Of a stretch of DNA of 44,660 bases, positions 7,293 through 15,908 are shown piece after piece. How positions within the stretch are numbered: position 1 is the first letter of the stretch; each line of letters starts with the position of its first letter. Origin of the DNA: Opitutaceae bacterium. GTDB lineage: Bacteria; Verrucomicrobiota; Verrucomicrobiia; Opitutales; Opitutaceae. The stretch covers positions 1-44,660 of the forward strand of contig JAEUGY010000030.1 in NCBI GenBank assembly GCA_016794625.1, in the 5' to 3' direction. Under the pieces are notes generated by a model, which saw only the letters and a program-made list of their open reading frames with translations, was not told the origin of the DNA and searched no databases. A program made the translations under genes and the position numbers.

Positions 7293-9687
7293 GGGGAAGC
7301 TCGAGGTCGGCCACGAGGGGCAGGTGATCCGAAGCCCGGCGTGTGAGCAGGTTGGCCGGGCTGTGGACGGCGAGAATCTTGAACTGGCTGGAGACAAAGA
7401 TGTGGTCCAGCTGGCGGACCGGCAGGAAGGACGGAAATGTCTTCACGGCGGTGTGGCCCGGCGCATGCGCCTGGACGTCACGGAAAAGCGGATGCGCCGA
7501 TCCCCGGCTCCAGTCCGCGACCAGTTGCCGGTACAGACGGCCGCCGGGCGCGAAATTGAGATCGCCGAGGAAGAGCGCGGGCTGGCCGGGCGGGATCCCG
7601 CCGAGAAAGTCGTCGGCCAACAATCGGGCGACCTGTGCGGAACGTTCCGGATACGCCAGACCAAGGTGGGTGGTGATGACCGACACCGTCTGCCCGCCGA
7701 GGGTCATGGAGGCATGCAGCGCGTCGCGCGGCTCGATCACCCGGCTCCCGCCGGTGGGCAGGCGCACCTGGGTGACGAGCGAGAGCGGATGGGTGCTGAG
7801 CAGTCCGTGGCCGTAGCGCTCCTCGCCGTTGACCACGGACGGGGCGAAGAGGCAGTGCAGTCCGAGTTCGTGGGCCAGATACGTCAGCTGGTCGTCACCC
7901 CGCGACCGCGGCCGGCCGACATCGACTTCCTGCACCGCCACCAGATCCGGATCAAGGTCGCGCAGGATGCGGGCGATGCGATCGGGCGCGAAACGACCGT
8001 CGAGACCGCGGCAGTAGTGGATGTTGTAAGTCACCACCCGGAGCCGGCTCGGCGCCGTGGCGCGGTGCCGCACGTGGCGCGGCCGCCGGTCGCGGCCGAG
8101 GTGGATCCGGGCGGCGGTGCGCAGCGCGGCGGGACGGATGATGGCTCCGGGCAGGAGGTGACTGGAGGCGGGCGGGACGACGAGAAAACCCTGCACCTCC
8201 TCGGGCGAGGGTCCGCAGTGGGCCCCGTTTTCCTCGGCAAACGAGACCGATGCGCCTTCCGCCGACCAGCCGAGACAGACCAGGTTGCCCGAACACGGAT
8301 GCCCGACGAGTCGCACCAGATCCGCCGCCAGCATGGGCAGCAGCTCGGCGGGACCGCGCAAAAGCGAGGTGTCGCCCGGCAACAGCACCTCCCGCGTGCG
8401 GGTCAACCAGACCACCTGGCCGTTTACGCGCCGCAGTACACCCGGCACGCCCCCCGCGAGCAGGCGGTGGGCGAGGGCGAGCTCATCGGCCGGCGCCAGC
8501 GGTGTCTTGAAGTAGATGTGGCCCACGGGTCCCATGCACGCGACGACGTGCTCGGCGTCGGAGAACGGGCTGAGCCGGGAGCGGTCCGGGCCGGAGGGAT
8601 GTCCCTGGCGGAAGCGAGGGGCATGGCTGACCCAGTTTGGACGCGGCGCGGGAGGTGCGACCGGACGGTTCGCCGCGGCGTCACCGGGCCAGCTGCGCTG
8701 CACCAGGCCCTCAAGCCCGCCTTCGACGAGGCGGGAAAAGGGCTGGCAGGCGACCTGACCGTGATCGCTGAAGATCCAGACCTCGTAGTCGCGGCCGTCC
8801 GAGCGCCGCGCGGCGCGGTGCAGGTGGCGGATCGCCCGGTCGATGCCCAGCAGCGTCCAGTGCGCAAAGTGCGAACCCGGCCCCCGACGGTGCGATTGTT
8901 CGTCGTAGCCGAGGAAGTTGACGTGGATGACCGGCAGCCCGCGCGCGAGGTCGATCTTGGCGCCGAGCGTGATCAGCTCGCGCAGGCCGACGCAGACAAA
9001 GACACGGCCGATGATGAAGAAGAGTTCCTGCTTGAGTCGGTGGCCGTCCATCACGCCGCGCAGCGCGTCCCACAGCGCGAGGGCGCCCTCGATCGGAAGC
9101 AGCGCGAGCAGACGCAGGCACGAACCGAAGTGAAGGAAGACGAAAAGCAGCAGATTGCGGATCTTGCCCGTGCGCCAGAGATCGCCGAGGCCGAGGGAGG
9201 CCCCGCAGAAATGGCTCTCCTCCTGGGTGGCACCTCCGGTGTAGATATTCGACCACGAACTGCCTTCCTTCAACAGGCCCTCGTGCTCCTTCGCCAGGCC
9301 GGCTTCGATGCGCTTCGCCCATTCCGAGTCGTACATCACGCCGACGCTGTCGGCCGCCGGATCGAGAAAACTGAACGCCGGCACCGCGGTCTTTACGCCG
9401 TAGTGGATTTCCCCTTGCACCGCCGGGGTGGTTGCGGGCTGGCCGCTGTAGAACGTGTGCAGCCGGCAGCCCTCGCGGTTGAGCAGCCGGGCAATGAACG
9501 GCAGCCGGCGCGTGGCGATGGCCCGCTCAAACTGGGTGCGTGAGAGTCCGTCGATCTGCACGAGCAGCAGGCCAGGGGCATGGCTGGGCGCGGTGCTGCG
9601 CGACAGACGCAGCCGGTCGGTCTCCCATTCGGCGCGGCTGAAGCGGCGACGCCAGCGCCGCAGGCGGGCACCGAGGTTGGTGAGCAT
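7285..9687 (-). CDS. Fusion: alkaline-phosphatase-fold phosphodiesterase plus EEP-family phosphatase
   Basis: An 800-aa protein with two hydrolase domains. Residues about 38-470 are type I phosphodiesterase/nucleotide pyrophosphatase-like: LLLVQIDGLS with metal-binding Asp46, QPATTPAVQGE with the likely Thr nucleophile at 86-87, then LGYDEQSHRRG and IFSDHGQV carrying the remaining Asp/His ligands. Residues about 550-800 are an endonuclease/exonuclease/phosphatase (EEP) domain: VTYNIHYCRG, LVAVQEVD, TTHLGL, FLGDLNFAPG, LDHIFVS and RASDHLPLVADL cover the whole Mg-dependent motif set. Both halves look catalytically intact. No clear signal peptide is visible. It lies between a GT4 gene (22-base gap) and a VTT gene (8-base overlap). 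EEP domains occur beside or fused to VTT proteins in other bacteria, where a phospholipase D domain is the usual partner. The substrate is inferred to be a lipid or phosphodiester. Confidence 0.85.
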   Translation of the reverse strand: MLTNLGARLRRWRRRFSRAEWETDRLRLSRSTAPSHAPGLLLVQIDGLSRTQFERAIATRRLPFIARLLNREGCRLHTFYSGQPATTPAVQGEIHYGVKTAVPAFSFLDPAADSVGVMYDSEWAKRIEAGLAKEHEGLLKEGSSWSNIYTGGATQEESHFCGASLGLGDLWRTGKIRNLLLFVFLHFGSCLRLLALLPIEGALALWDALRGVMDGHRLKQELFFIIGRVFVCVGLRELITLGAKIDLARGLPVIHVNFLGYDEQSHRRGPGSHFAHWTLLGIDRAIRHLHRAARRSDGRDYEVWIFSDHGQVACQPFSRLVEGGLEGLVQRSWPGDAAANRPVAPPAPRPNWVSHAPRFRQGHPSGPDRSRLSPFSDAEHVVACMGPVGHIYFKTPLAPADELALAHRLLAGGVPGVLRRVNGQVVWLTRTREVLLPGDTSLLRGPAELLPMLAADLVRLVGHPCSGNLVCLGWSAEGASVSFAEENGAHCGPSPEEVQGFLVVPPASSHLLPGAIIRPAALRTAARIHLGRDRRPRHVRHRATAPSRLRVVTYNIHYCRGLDGRFAPDRIARILRDLDPDLVAVQEVDVGRPRSRGDDQLTYLAHELGLHCLFAPSVVNGEERYGHGLLSTHPLSLVTQVRLPTGGSRVIEPRDALHASMTLGGQTVSVITTHLGLAYPERSAQVARLLADDFLGGIPPGQPALFLGDLNFAPGGRLYRQLVADWSRGSAHPLFRDVQAHAPGHTAVKTFPSFLPVRQLDHIFVSSQFKILAVHSPANLLTRRASDHLPLVADLELPHA

Positions 9688-9709
9688 GGCGGTGAGGTCC
9701 GGGCCGGAC

Positions 9710-11041
9710 TCAGGCTTCGGACGCCGCCGGGGGTGAGACCCGGGCCGGATCGTCGGTGGCGTCCGAGGTGAGTGCGTCGACGAGGGCTCCGGTTTTGTCG
9801 GCGATCAGGTGACCCTCGGTCGCGATGCGGTCCAGCATCGGCTTGATCGCCTGTTCGAGGGGCGATTGCTGCGCGGCCTGCTCCCGGCGTTCGGCGATCA
9901 GCCGGCTGTACAGGTCGAGCATCCGGGCCGAGGTGCGGGACCGGTCGAACCCGGCGGCCGTAGCGAGGGCCGCCGTGCGGAAACGCCCCAGGCTTTCGCG
10001 GCGACCGAGCAAATCGGTCAGGGTTTGGGCGAAGCGCGCCGCCGGCGTGTCGGCTGGCAGCAGGTGGCCGTTGGTCCCGTCGACCACCACCTCGCGCACG
10101 CCGGAGGCGTCGAGGGCGACGACCGGCGCGCCGGCGGCCATCGCCTCGGCCAGGACCAGGCCCTGGGTCTCGGAGGTGGAGGAAAACGCGAACACCGTCA
10201 TCGCCGCGCACGCATCCCGCAGGGCGGCGCCGCCAAGTTTGCCGGTGAACACGACGCGGGAGGCGACGCCGCCCTCCTTAAAGATGCGTTCGAGGTCGGC
10301 GCGCACCGGGCCATCTCCGATCAGGAGTGCGCGGGCGAGCGGGAGCTGTTTCAGGGCGAGCGTGATCGCCTCGGCGAGGTACGGCAGGTTCTTTTCCGCG
10401 GCAAACCGGCCGAGGTGGCCGATGACCGGTGCGCGCGCCGGCAGGTCCCACCGGTCCCGGGCCTGGATGCTCCGGCCCGTGGCGATCTTCTGCGTGTCGA
10501 TCCCGGTGGGGATGACGTGCACCGGCACGGTGACGCCCCGCGAGCGGATGAGGTCGCTCACGCTCTGGCTGGGGGCGATGACGGCGGTGCAGCGGTTGGC
10601 GAAGCGCGTGGCGACATCGGCGGCAAACTCGGCCATGGCTTCGCCGTCGACCGGCAGGTAGTGAACGTAGTTCTCATACAGCGTGTGATGCGTGAACACG
10701 ATCGGAACCTGGCGCGTGGAGGCCTCGCGCAGGGCGGTGTCGCCGAGCAGGAACGGGTGGTGCGTGTGGATCAGGTCGGTCCGGAAGTCCGCCAGCCGCT
10801 CGGACAGCAAGGTGGCGAACGGGAGACTGACGGAGAAGTCGCTGTCATTGAAATGCGTGAAGGCCGGAATGCGCACCACCGAGGATTCGATCCGCGCCGG
10901 AGCGGGGCCTTCGTCGAACTCGGGGGCAACCACGAGCACGCGGTGGCGGGCGCGGCGCTGGTCCTCCAGGAGGGTCTGCACCGCGCGGGCCACACCGCCG
11001 ACATGAGGGAGAAACGTGTTGGTAAAGTGCGCGATCTTCAT
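9710..11041 (-). CDS. GT4 glycosyltransferase, glycolipid-synthase-like
   Basis: Retaining glycosyltransferase of 443 aa with the GT-B fold. The N-terminal acceptor domain starts MKIAHFTNTFLPHVGGVARA and contains THHTLYENYVHYLP. The donor domain has GHLGRFAAEKNL, LLIGDGPVRADLE and the E-x7-E motif TSETQGLVLAEAMAAG. These features resemble diacylglycerol alpha-glucosyltransferases and GDP-mannose-dependent lipid mannosyltransferases, so synthesis of a membrane glycolipid is the best guess. A C-terminal extension of about 70 residues beyond the GT domain (LIAERREQAAQQSPLEQAIK onward) is not recognised. It is first in the operon with the phosphodiesterase fusion and the VTT protein. The donor sugar cannot be determined. 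Confidence 0.85.
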   Translation of the reverse strand: MKIAHFTNTFLPHVGGVARAVQTLLEDQRRARHRVLVVAPEFDEGPAPARIESSVVRIPAFTHFNDSDFSVSLPFATLLSERLADFRTDLIHTHHPFLLGDTALREASTRQVPIVFTHHTLYENYVHYLPVDGEAMAEFAADVATRFANRCTAVIAPSQSVSDLIRSRGVTVPVHVIPTGIDTQKIATGRSIQARDRWDLPARAPVIGHLGRFAAEKNLPYLAEAITLALKQLPLARALLIGDGPVRADLERIFKEGGVASRVVFTGKLGGAALRDACAAMTVFAFSSTSETQGLVLAEAMAAGAPVVALDASGVREVVVDGTNGHLLPADTPAARFAQTLTDLLGRRESLGRFRTAALATAAGFDRSRTSARMLDLYSRLIAERREQAAQQSPLEQAIKPMLDRIATEGHLIADKTGALVDALTSDATDDPARVSPPAASEA

Positions 11042-11400
11042 GGGAGTCGGTGAGTTGGCATCTGGGGCGTTCGAAGCGTGCGCGCGGGTTCAAATCCGTC
11101 GGGTGACGGACCGTCCGGGGACTGATCGAGGACCGGACGCCGACCTGCCCCAGCCTCATAGACCGCGAAATCGGCGTCGGTTCCCGGATCATTGCCGCCG
11201 CCGGGGCGAAATTTGTCTTAAATGATTGATGGTAAGTCGCTACCAGGGGTGTTTCGCGGGATGGGAGGGCGCGTGCGGGGCCCGGACCCGGACAAGACGT
11301 GCGGAGGTTTGGGCAAACGACAGGGAGCGACCGGGGGAGGAATCAGGCATAGTGTAACCGGTGGGTTCCACAGGGTCCCCCTGTCGGTCCCCCCTCACCG
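11042..11400. other. Divergent intergenic region without recognised content
   Basis: These 359 bases separate the divergent glycosyltransferase and GltD-like genes and must hold both promoters. I see no repeat module, no ECF-type or FNR-type motif and no convincing small gene. Confidence 0.5.
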
Positions 11401-12834
11401 ATGCCTCCCCCCACTCCGCCCTTCGATAAGTTCACGTGGGCACGCGTTGACCGCGCGACCCCTCCCAAACGTGCGGCCGGCGACCGGCTGCAGGACTTCA
11501 GCGAAATTTACAGCGACTTTGACGAGGCCACGGTGCAGGCGCAGGCCGCACGTTGTATCCAATGTCCGGAACCTCTGTGCCGTCAGTCGTGCCCGCTTTC
11601 GAACCGCATACCCGAGTGGCTGGAGCTGGCGGCGCAGGGCCGCTTCATGGAGGCGGCGGAGGTGTCGCGCTCCACCAGCAACATGCCGGAGCTGTGCTCG
11701 CGCGTGTGTCCGCAGGAAAAACTGTGCGAAGGCTCGTGCATCCTCAACAGCCGGAGCGATCCGGTGTCGATCGGGGCCGTCGAACGCTTCATCAACGAGT
11801 ATGCCTTCCTTCACGGCGGATTCGACGTCGAAGTGGAGCCGTCCAACGGCCGCCGCGTGGCGGTGATCGGCTCGGGTCCGGGCGGGCTGGCCTGCGCAGA
11901 CGAGTTGAACCGGCTCGGTTATGCCGTGACCGTGTTTGAGGCGCAGATGATCCCGGGCGGACTGCTCGTCAATGGCATCCCGGCCTTCAAACTCGACAAA
12001 TCACTCGTCCAGCGCCGGATCGATCTGCTGGTGCGGCGCGGGGTGGAATTCAAGCTTGGGGTGCGCGTGGGCTGGGACCTGTCCCTGGATGACGTGCGCC
12101 GAAACCACGAGGCCGTGTTTGTCGGGGTCGGCGCCCAGCGGCCCAAGCCGCTCGACGTGCCGGGGGCGGGACTCCGGGGTGTGCACGAGGCCTTGTCGTT
12201 TCTGGTGCAGAAGAATGTGAAATCGCCCCTGATCGAGGGCGATCCGATCGAGGTGGAGGGTCGCCGCGTGGTGGTACTGGGCGGAGGCGACACGGCGATG
12301 GACTGCCTGCGCACGGCGCTGCGCGGCGGGGCCGAGGATGTCGTCTGCCTTTATCGCCGCGATCTCGCGAACATGCCCGGCAGCCGCAAGGAGTACGCGA
12401 ACGCGCTGGAGGAAGGCGCGCGGTTCCAGTTTCTGACCAATCCGACCGAGGTGGTGGGTGACGCAAATGGACGCGTGGTCGGCGTGCGTTGCGTGCGCAT
12501 GGAGCTGGGTGAGCCCGACGGCACCGGCCGGCGCAAACCGCGACCCGTGGTGGGGTCCGAATGCCTGGAGCCCGCGGATCTGGTCCTCGTGGCGTACGGG
12601 TTTGACCCGGTGCCCTTCCCCGAGGGCAGCGAGTTCGCGCGGATCGCGCTCGACGCCTGGGGTGGGCTCAAGACGGATCGCAACCAGATGACCAGCCTGG
12701 CGGGGGTCTTTGCCGGTGGCGACTCCGTGCGCGGTCCCAGCCTCGTGGTGCACGCGGTGCGCGACGGACGGCTGGCAGCAGCCGGTATCCACCGGTACCT
12801 CACGGAAACCAAGGCCGCCGCAGTGCTCGGCTGA
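11401..12834 (+). CDS. gltD: GltD-like NAD(P)H oxidoreductase (glutamate synthase small-subunit family)
   Basis: Cytosolic FAD/iron-sulfur oxidoreductase of 477 aa that feeds electrons from NAD(P)H to a partner. The N-terminal Fe-S region has Cys clusters ARCIQCPEPLCRQSCP and ELCSRVCPQEKLCEGSC. The FAD site is VAVIGSGPGGLACADELNRL (about 156) with EAQMIPGGLLVNGIP after it. The NAD(P) site is VVVLGGGDTAMDCLRTAL, and the C-terminal FAGGDSVRGPSLVVHAVRDG closes the FAD fold. All landmarks of GltD are present at the usual length. No gltB large subunit is in the window, so it may serve a distant GltB or another acceptor. The gene stands alone and runs into a repeat block. Confidence 0.88.
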   Translation: MPPPTPPFDKFTWARVDRATPPKRAAGDRLQDFSEIYSDFDEATVQAQAARCIQCPEPLCRQSCPLSNRIPEWLELAAQGRFMEAAEVSRSTSNMPELCSRVCPQEKLCEGSCILNSRSDPVSIGAVERFINEYAFLHGGFDVEVEPSNGRRVAVIGSGPGGLACADELNRLGYAVTVFEAQMIPGGLLVNGIPAFKLDKSLVQRRIDLLVRRGVEFKLGVRVGWDLSLDDVRRNHEAVFVGVGAQRPKPLDVPGAGLRGVHEALSFLVQKNVKSPLIEGDPIEVEGRRVVVLGGGDTAMDCLRTALRGGAEDVVCLYRRDLANMPGSRKEYANALEEGARFQFLTNPTEVVGDANGRVVGVRCVRMELGEPDGTGRRKPRPVVGSECLEPADLVLVAYGFDPVPFPEGSEFARIALDAWGGLKTDRNQMTSLAGVFAGGDSVRGPSLVVHAVRDGRLAAAGIHRYLTETKAAAVLG

Positions 12835-13139
12835 CCCTGCGGGTGCCCGTTGTAGGCGGCCTCGCCGAGGCCGCGACGGGACCTTCGGTCCCGCCCCGAC
12901 GGCGCCGACGGAGCGGCGCCCTCCACGAGTGAACCCGGCGGGTGCCCGTTGGAGGCGGCCTCGCTGAGGCCGCGACGGGACCTTCGGTCCCGCCTCCGCC
13001 TCCCGAATGGTTCACGCGACACGAATCTCCGCGGGGTCGGCGACCCCACCTCCATCGGACCACGACACGGTCCGACCTTGCCGAACACTTCAGCGTTAAA
13101 AATTAAGCGTTCGGCGTTCAGCGTCCCCCCCCCCCGCGT
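12835..13139. repeat. Palindromic repeat block 2
   Basis: Tandem modules lie between the convergent gltD-like and crp/fnr genes: GGCCTCGCCGAGGCC (12858-12872), CGGGACCTTCGGTCCCG (12877-12893), GGCGCCGACGGAGCGGCGCC (12901-12920), then a second GGCCTC/GGGACC pair, a GGGGTCGGCGACCCC hairpin, a CGGACCACGACACGGTCCG hairpin, and the AT-richer GCGTTAAAAATTAAGCGTTC module near 13090-13130. A C-run follows. Confidence 0.9.
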
Positions 13140-13856
13140 TCACCGTTCGCCGAGATTGTGCCGCAGGACCGCTTCGAGCGCTCCGGGGTTGAGTACCGTG
13201 ATGGACTTTCCGGCGACGCGGATCAGTCCCTGATCGCGCAGCTTCGCGAGGGTGCGGGAGAGCGTTTCGCTGCTCGTGCCGAGCTCCGCCGCCAGCACCC
13301 GTTTGGTGCCGGGCAGGGCGACCGCACCGGTGCGTCCGCCGTGGTGCTTCACCAGCCAGTTGACCAGCCGTGTTTCCACATCCTTGAGGGTCAGGTCGTC
13401 GAGCATGCCGACCAGCACCCGGAGGTGGGCGCTCATCGAGCCCAGCATGCGCATGGCCAGGTCGGGCCGGCGGCCGAGAAAGGCGAGGATGGGGGCCTTG
13501 GGGATGACGAGCACGGTGCTCGGTTCCACGGCCCGGGCGTCCGCGGGATAGCCGGTGGGTGAGGCCAGCGCGGCCTCGGCAAAGGTTTCGCCGGTGCGGA
13601 AGACGTGGATGACCTGCTCTTTGCCCTCGGCGCTGACGCGGTGGACGTTGATCGCGCCCCGGACCATGACGTAAAAACCCTCGGAGACCGCGCCCTGGCG
13701 GAAGAGGTAGTCGTCCTTGGCCACCACGCGTTGGAGACTGAACGACGCGATCGCGGCCAGATCTTCGGACGGAAGTCCGGTGAAGAGCTGACAGCAGCGC
13801 AGCGAACTGATCAGCCCGGTGATCTTGAGGTCGGCGGAGCGGGGGAGCGTCGACAT
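13140..13856 (-). CDS. Crp/Fnr-family regulator, Dnr-like
   Basis: Transcription factor of 238 aa. A cyclic-nucleotide-binding-fold sensor occupies about residues 25-140 (DDYLFRQGAVSEGFYVMVRG, FRTGETFAEAALASPTGYPA). A dimerisation helix follows, then a winged HTH (GTKRVLAAELGTSSETLSRT, about 188-207). The FAEA...YPA segment and the overall plan resemble the NO-responsive Dnr group more than Crp. It lacks the N-terminal Cys cluster of true Fnr. It is 727 bases downstream of the nirK operon, and two FNR/DNR-type palindromes (18346-18359 and 22028-22041) precede the nirK and nrf operons. I infer that it senses NO or low oxygen and activates both. The gene ends right at a repeat block. Confidence 0.85.
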   Translation of the reverse strand: MSTLPRSADLKITGLISSLRCCQLFTGLPSEDLAAIASFSLQRVVAKDDYLFRQGAVSEGFYVMVRGAINVHRVSAEGKEQVIHVFRTGETFAEAALASPTGYPADARAVEPSTVLVIPKAPILAFLGRRPDLAMRMLGSMSAHLRVLVGMLDDLTLKDVETRLVNWLVKHHGGRTGAVALPGTKRVLAAELGTSSETLSRTLAKLRDQGLIRVAGKSITVLNPGALEAVLRHNLGER

Positions 13857-14583
13857 GGCCGCCAGTTTAGGGGAGCGCTGCAGCGAGAGTCGCGCCTATT
13901 CTTAGGGCGGGCGGAGGGTCGACTGCGCCTGCGCATCAACGCACGGAGAGGGACAAAGAGCGAGCGAGTCGTCCAGCGGCGGAGACCACTGCGGTGAACC
14001 TAGGATCGATGGAGGGCGTCGCTTCGTCGACGCCGGTTGCGCCTTGCGTTCACTAGGAGCGTACGGACGCAGGGTTGCGGCGTTCGTCCCCCGGCGTCGA
14101 CGGAGCGACGCCCTCCACTCTAGCCGCATTCCCCACGTAGAGGAACGCGGAACGCGTTTCTTCATCCGATCGCACGCGCACGCACGGGTCCAGAGATCAG
14201 AAATCAGCGGTCAGTTCTCTGAATTCCGAACACTTCAGCGTTAAAAATTAAGCGTTCGGCGTTCAACGTTCCCCCCGTTGGAGGTGGCCTCGCTGAGGCC
14301 GCGACGGGACCTTCGGTCCCGCCTCCGCCGTCCATAGGGTTCACGCGACGCCCATCCGCGCGGGGTGAGCGACCCCACCTCCATCGGACCAGGACACGGT
14401 CCGACCTTGCCGAACACTTCAGCGTTAAAAATTGAGCGTTCGGCGTTCAGCGTTCCCCCCCCGTTGTAGGCGGCCTCGCTGAGGCCGCGACGGGACGGTC
14501 GGTCCCGCCTCCGTCTTCCGATTTCTGCGCGCGACGCCGATCCCCGCGGCCTCAGCGAGGCCGCCTACAGCTGAGGGGGGAAG
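13857..14583. repeat. Palindromic repeat block 3
   Basis: A 727-base gene-free region packed with modules. The GGCGTCGACGGAGCGACGCC element is at about 14093-14112. The GGAACGCGGAACGCGTTTC element is near 14141-14160. The GCGTTAAAAATTAAGCGTTC module occurs twice (about 14230 and 14414), GGCCTC/GGGACC pairs occur at about 14287 and 14468, and a GGGGTGAGCGACCCC hairpin lies in between. The two long units at 14220-14460 are near-duplicates. No gene or T-run terminator is seen. Confidence 0.9.
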
Positions 14584-14931
14584 TCAGGCGCTGGCGTTCG
14601 ACGCCTGGGTCAGGAGCATCGTGAGCTCCTCGGTCGCCTTCACCGAGTGGACGACGCCGGGGGGCAGGTGGAGCAGGTGTCCCGCGCGCAGCGCGTGGGT
14701 GTGTCCGGCGGCCACGAAGTCGCAGCCTCCGGACAGGACCTGAACCAAAACGCGGGCGGTGCTGGTGTGTTCCGACAGTTCCTGGCCGGCGGCAAAACGA
14801 AACAGCGTGACGCGAAGTCCGGGCGCGGTCAGCACGGCCTGGCTGACAATGCCATGGGCGACGTTGGCCGCGGGGGGAGCAAGCAGGCAGACGTCGGGGC
14901 GATCAGCGGGCAGGAGGGCGGACGGTTTCAT
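14584..14931 (-). CDS. Small cupin-domain protein
   Basis: Single-domain cupin of 115 aa from the ATG at 14931. The beta-barrel is seen as LRVTLFRFAAGQELSEHTS, ARVLVQVLSGGCDFVAAGH and LRAGHLLHLPPGVVHSVKAT. The metal-binding His residues of cupin motifs 1 and 2 are largely present (SEHTS, PPGVVHS). It is the last gene behind nirK, SUMF1-like, SCO and DUF2249 genes on the same strand, 57 bases after DUF2249. Small cupins of this kind recur near denitrification genes, and a sensor or metal-binding role is possible. No enzymatic function can be assigned. Confidence 0.8.
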   Translation of the reverse strand: MKPSALLPADRPDVCLLAPPAANVAHGIVSQAVLTAPGLRVTLFRFAAGQELSEHTSTARVLVQVLSGGCDFVAAGHTHALRAGHLLHLPPGVVHSVKATEELTMLLTQASNASA

Positions 14932-14988
14932 CGGTTGAGCGGATCGGAGCAAATGGCTGAAAGGGAAGGAACGTATCCGACGGGCCAG

Positions 14989-15222
14989 TCAGTCCCGCCA
15001 AAAGTTGACGGCCCAGGCACCGTCGTGACGGCGCTCGAGCGTGGAGTGGAAGCCTTCGCTGCGGAGGAGTTCAATCAGCGGCGCGGGCATGAACGGTGCG
15101 AGGATGGTCACACCCTGGCCGGAGGCGAGGGCATCCACGCGGGCGCGGATGAGCGGAAACGGTTCCTCGCCCCGCGCAAGGTGGGGACGGACATCGAAGG
15201 TTCTAAACGTGGGGTTGCTCAT
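14989..15222 (-). CDS. DUF2249 protein
   Basis: A 77-aa protein matching DUF2249: FDVRPHLARGEEPFPLIRAR, a DALASGQGVTILAPFMPAPL segment, then LLRSEGFHSTLERRHDG. DUF2249 domains have a TusA/SirA-like fold and are common around nitrite- and NO-reducing genes, but their biochemical role is not settled. The start codon overlaps the stop of the SCO gene by 4 bases, so translation is probably coupled. It is the fourth gene of the nirK operon. Confidence 0.85.
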   Translation of the reverse strand: MSNPTFRTFDVRPHLARGEEPFPLIRARVDALASGQGVTILAPFMPAPLIELLRSEGFHSTLERRHDGAWAVNFWRD

Positions 15223-15908
15223 GGCGTGGCCTCGGTCTGGGACGCCAGCATGACCGCGGCGGCCGCCTCGGCGAGTCCATCCCGCAAGCCGAGGCGCTGG
15301 TGGACGATTTCGCCAGCGGGGTTCAGCACGGTGATCACATTGGAGTGCGCAAAACTGCCGTCCGCCTCCTCCTTGTACTTCACCCCGAGCAGCGCTGCGA
15401 GTTCACTCACCCCGGCTGCTTCGGCGTGGAGCAGCAGGTATCCCGCGTCGAGCTGGCGCTGCTGGCGAAACGCGGCGAGCTTCTCCGGCGTGTCGCGGCG
15501 CACGTCGAACGAAACCAGCACGAGGCGGGCGCGTTCCCGCACCTCCGGGGTCAGGCCGGCCCTGATCCGCATCATGTCACCGAGCAGCAGGGGGCAGGCA
15601 TACCCGCAGGAGGAAAAGAACAGGGTCAGAATCACGGGCCGTCCGCGCAGATCGCCGAGCGAAACCGGTCGGCCGGCATCGTCCACAAAGGTCGCGTCGA
15701 GCTGGTAGAGCGAATCGCGGCTGAAGGGAGCGGACTTGACCTCCGCGCAGCAGGGAGGCGTTTTCACCACGGGCTTTTCCGCACAGCAGGGCGCGGGAGC
15801 GGCGGGTTTTTCGACACAACAGGGCGCGGACTTCGGCGGAGCGTCGGCCGCGCGGGCCAGCGCGGCAGCACTCAACACAACAACCAAGAGGGAACGGGAA
15901 AGGTTCAT
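15219..15908 (-). CDS. SCO1/SenC-family copper chaperone with Cys-Cys repeats
   Basis: Exported thioredoxin-fold protein of 229 aa. A signal peptide (about 1-20) is followed by three CC-containing repeats (SAPCCVEKP, PAPCCAEKP, TPPCCAEVK, about 28-57). The SCO domain has GRPVILTLFFSSCGYACPLL, giving the copper-binding CxxxC pair, and FAHSNVITVLNP with the copper-ligand His. It probably delivers copper or redox equivalents to the copper nitrite reductase NirK encoded first in the operon. The CC repeats are extra to the family and could be an added metal-binding arm. Start and stop codons overlap both neighbours by 4 bases. Confidence 0.88.
   Translation of the reverse strand: MNLSRSLLVVVLSAAALARAADAPPKSAPCCVEKPAAPAPCCAEKPVVKTPPCCAEVKSAPFSRDSLYQLDATFVDDAGRPVSLGDLRGRPVILTLFFSSCGYACPLLLGDMMRIRAGLTPEVRERARLVLVSFDVRRDTPEKLAAFRQQRQLDAGYLLLHAEAAGVSELAALLGVKYKEEADGSFAHSNVITVLNPAGEIVHQRLGLRDGLAEAAAAVMLASQTEATP

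Noticed and set aside
7267-9543. 758-codon plus-strand open frame
   Set aside because: It is antisense to the phosphodiesterase/EEP fusion, whose catalytic motifs are intact on the minus strand.
12835-14583. CRISPR array
   Set aside because: The repeats are palindromic mosaics of different lengths with no constant spacer size and no cas genes nearby.
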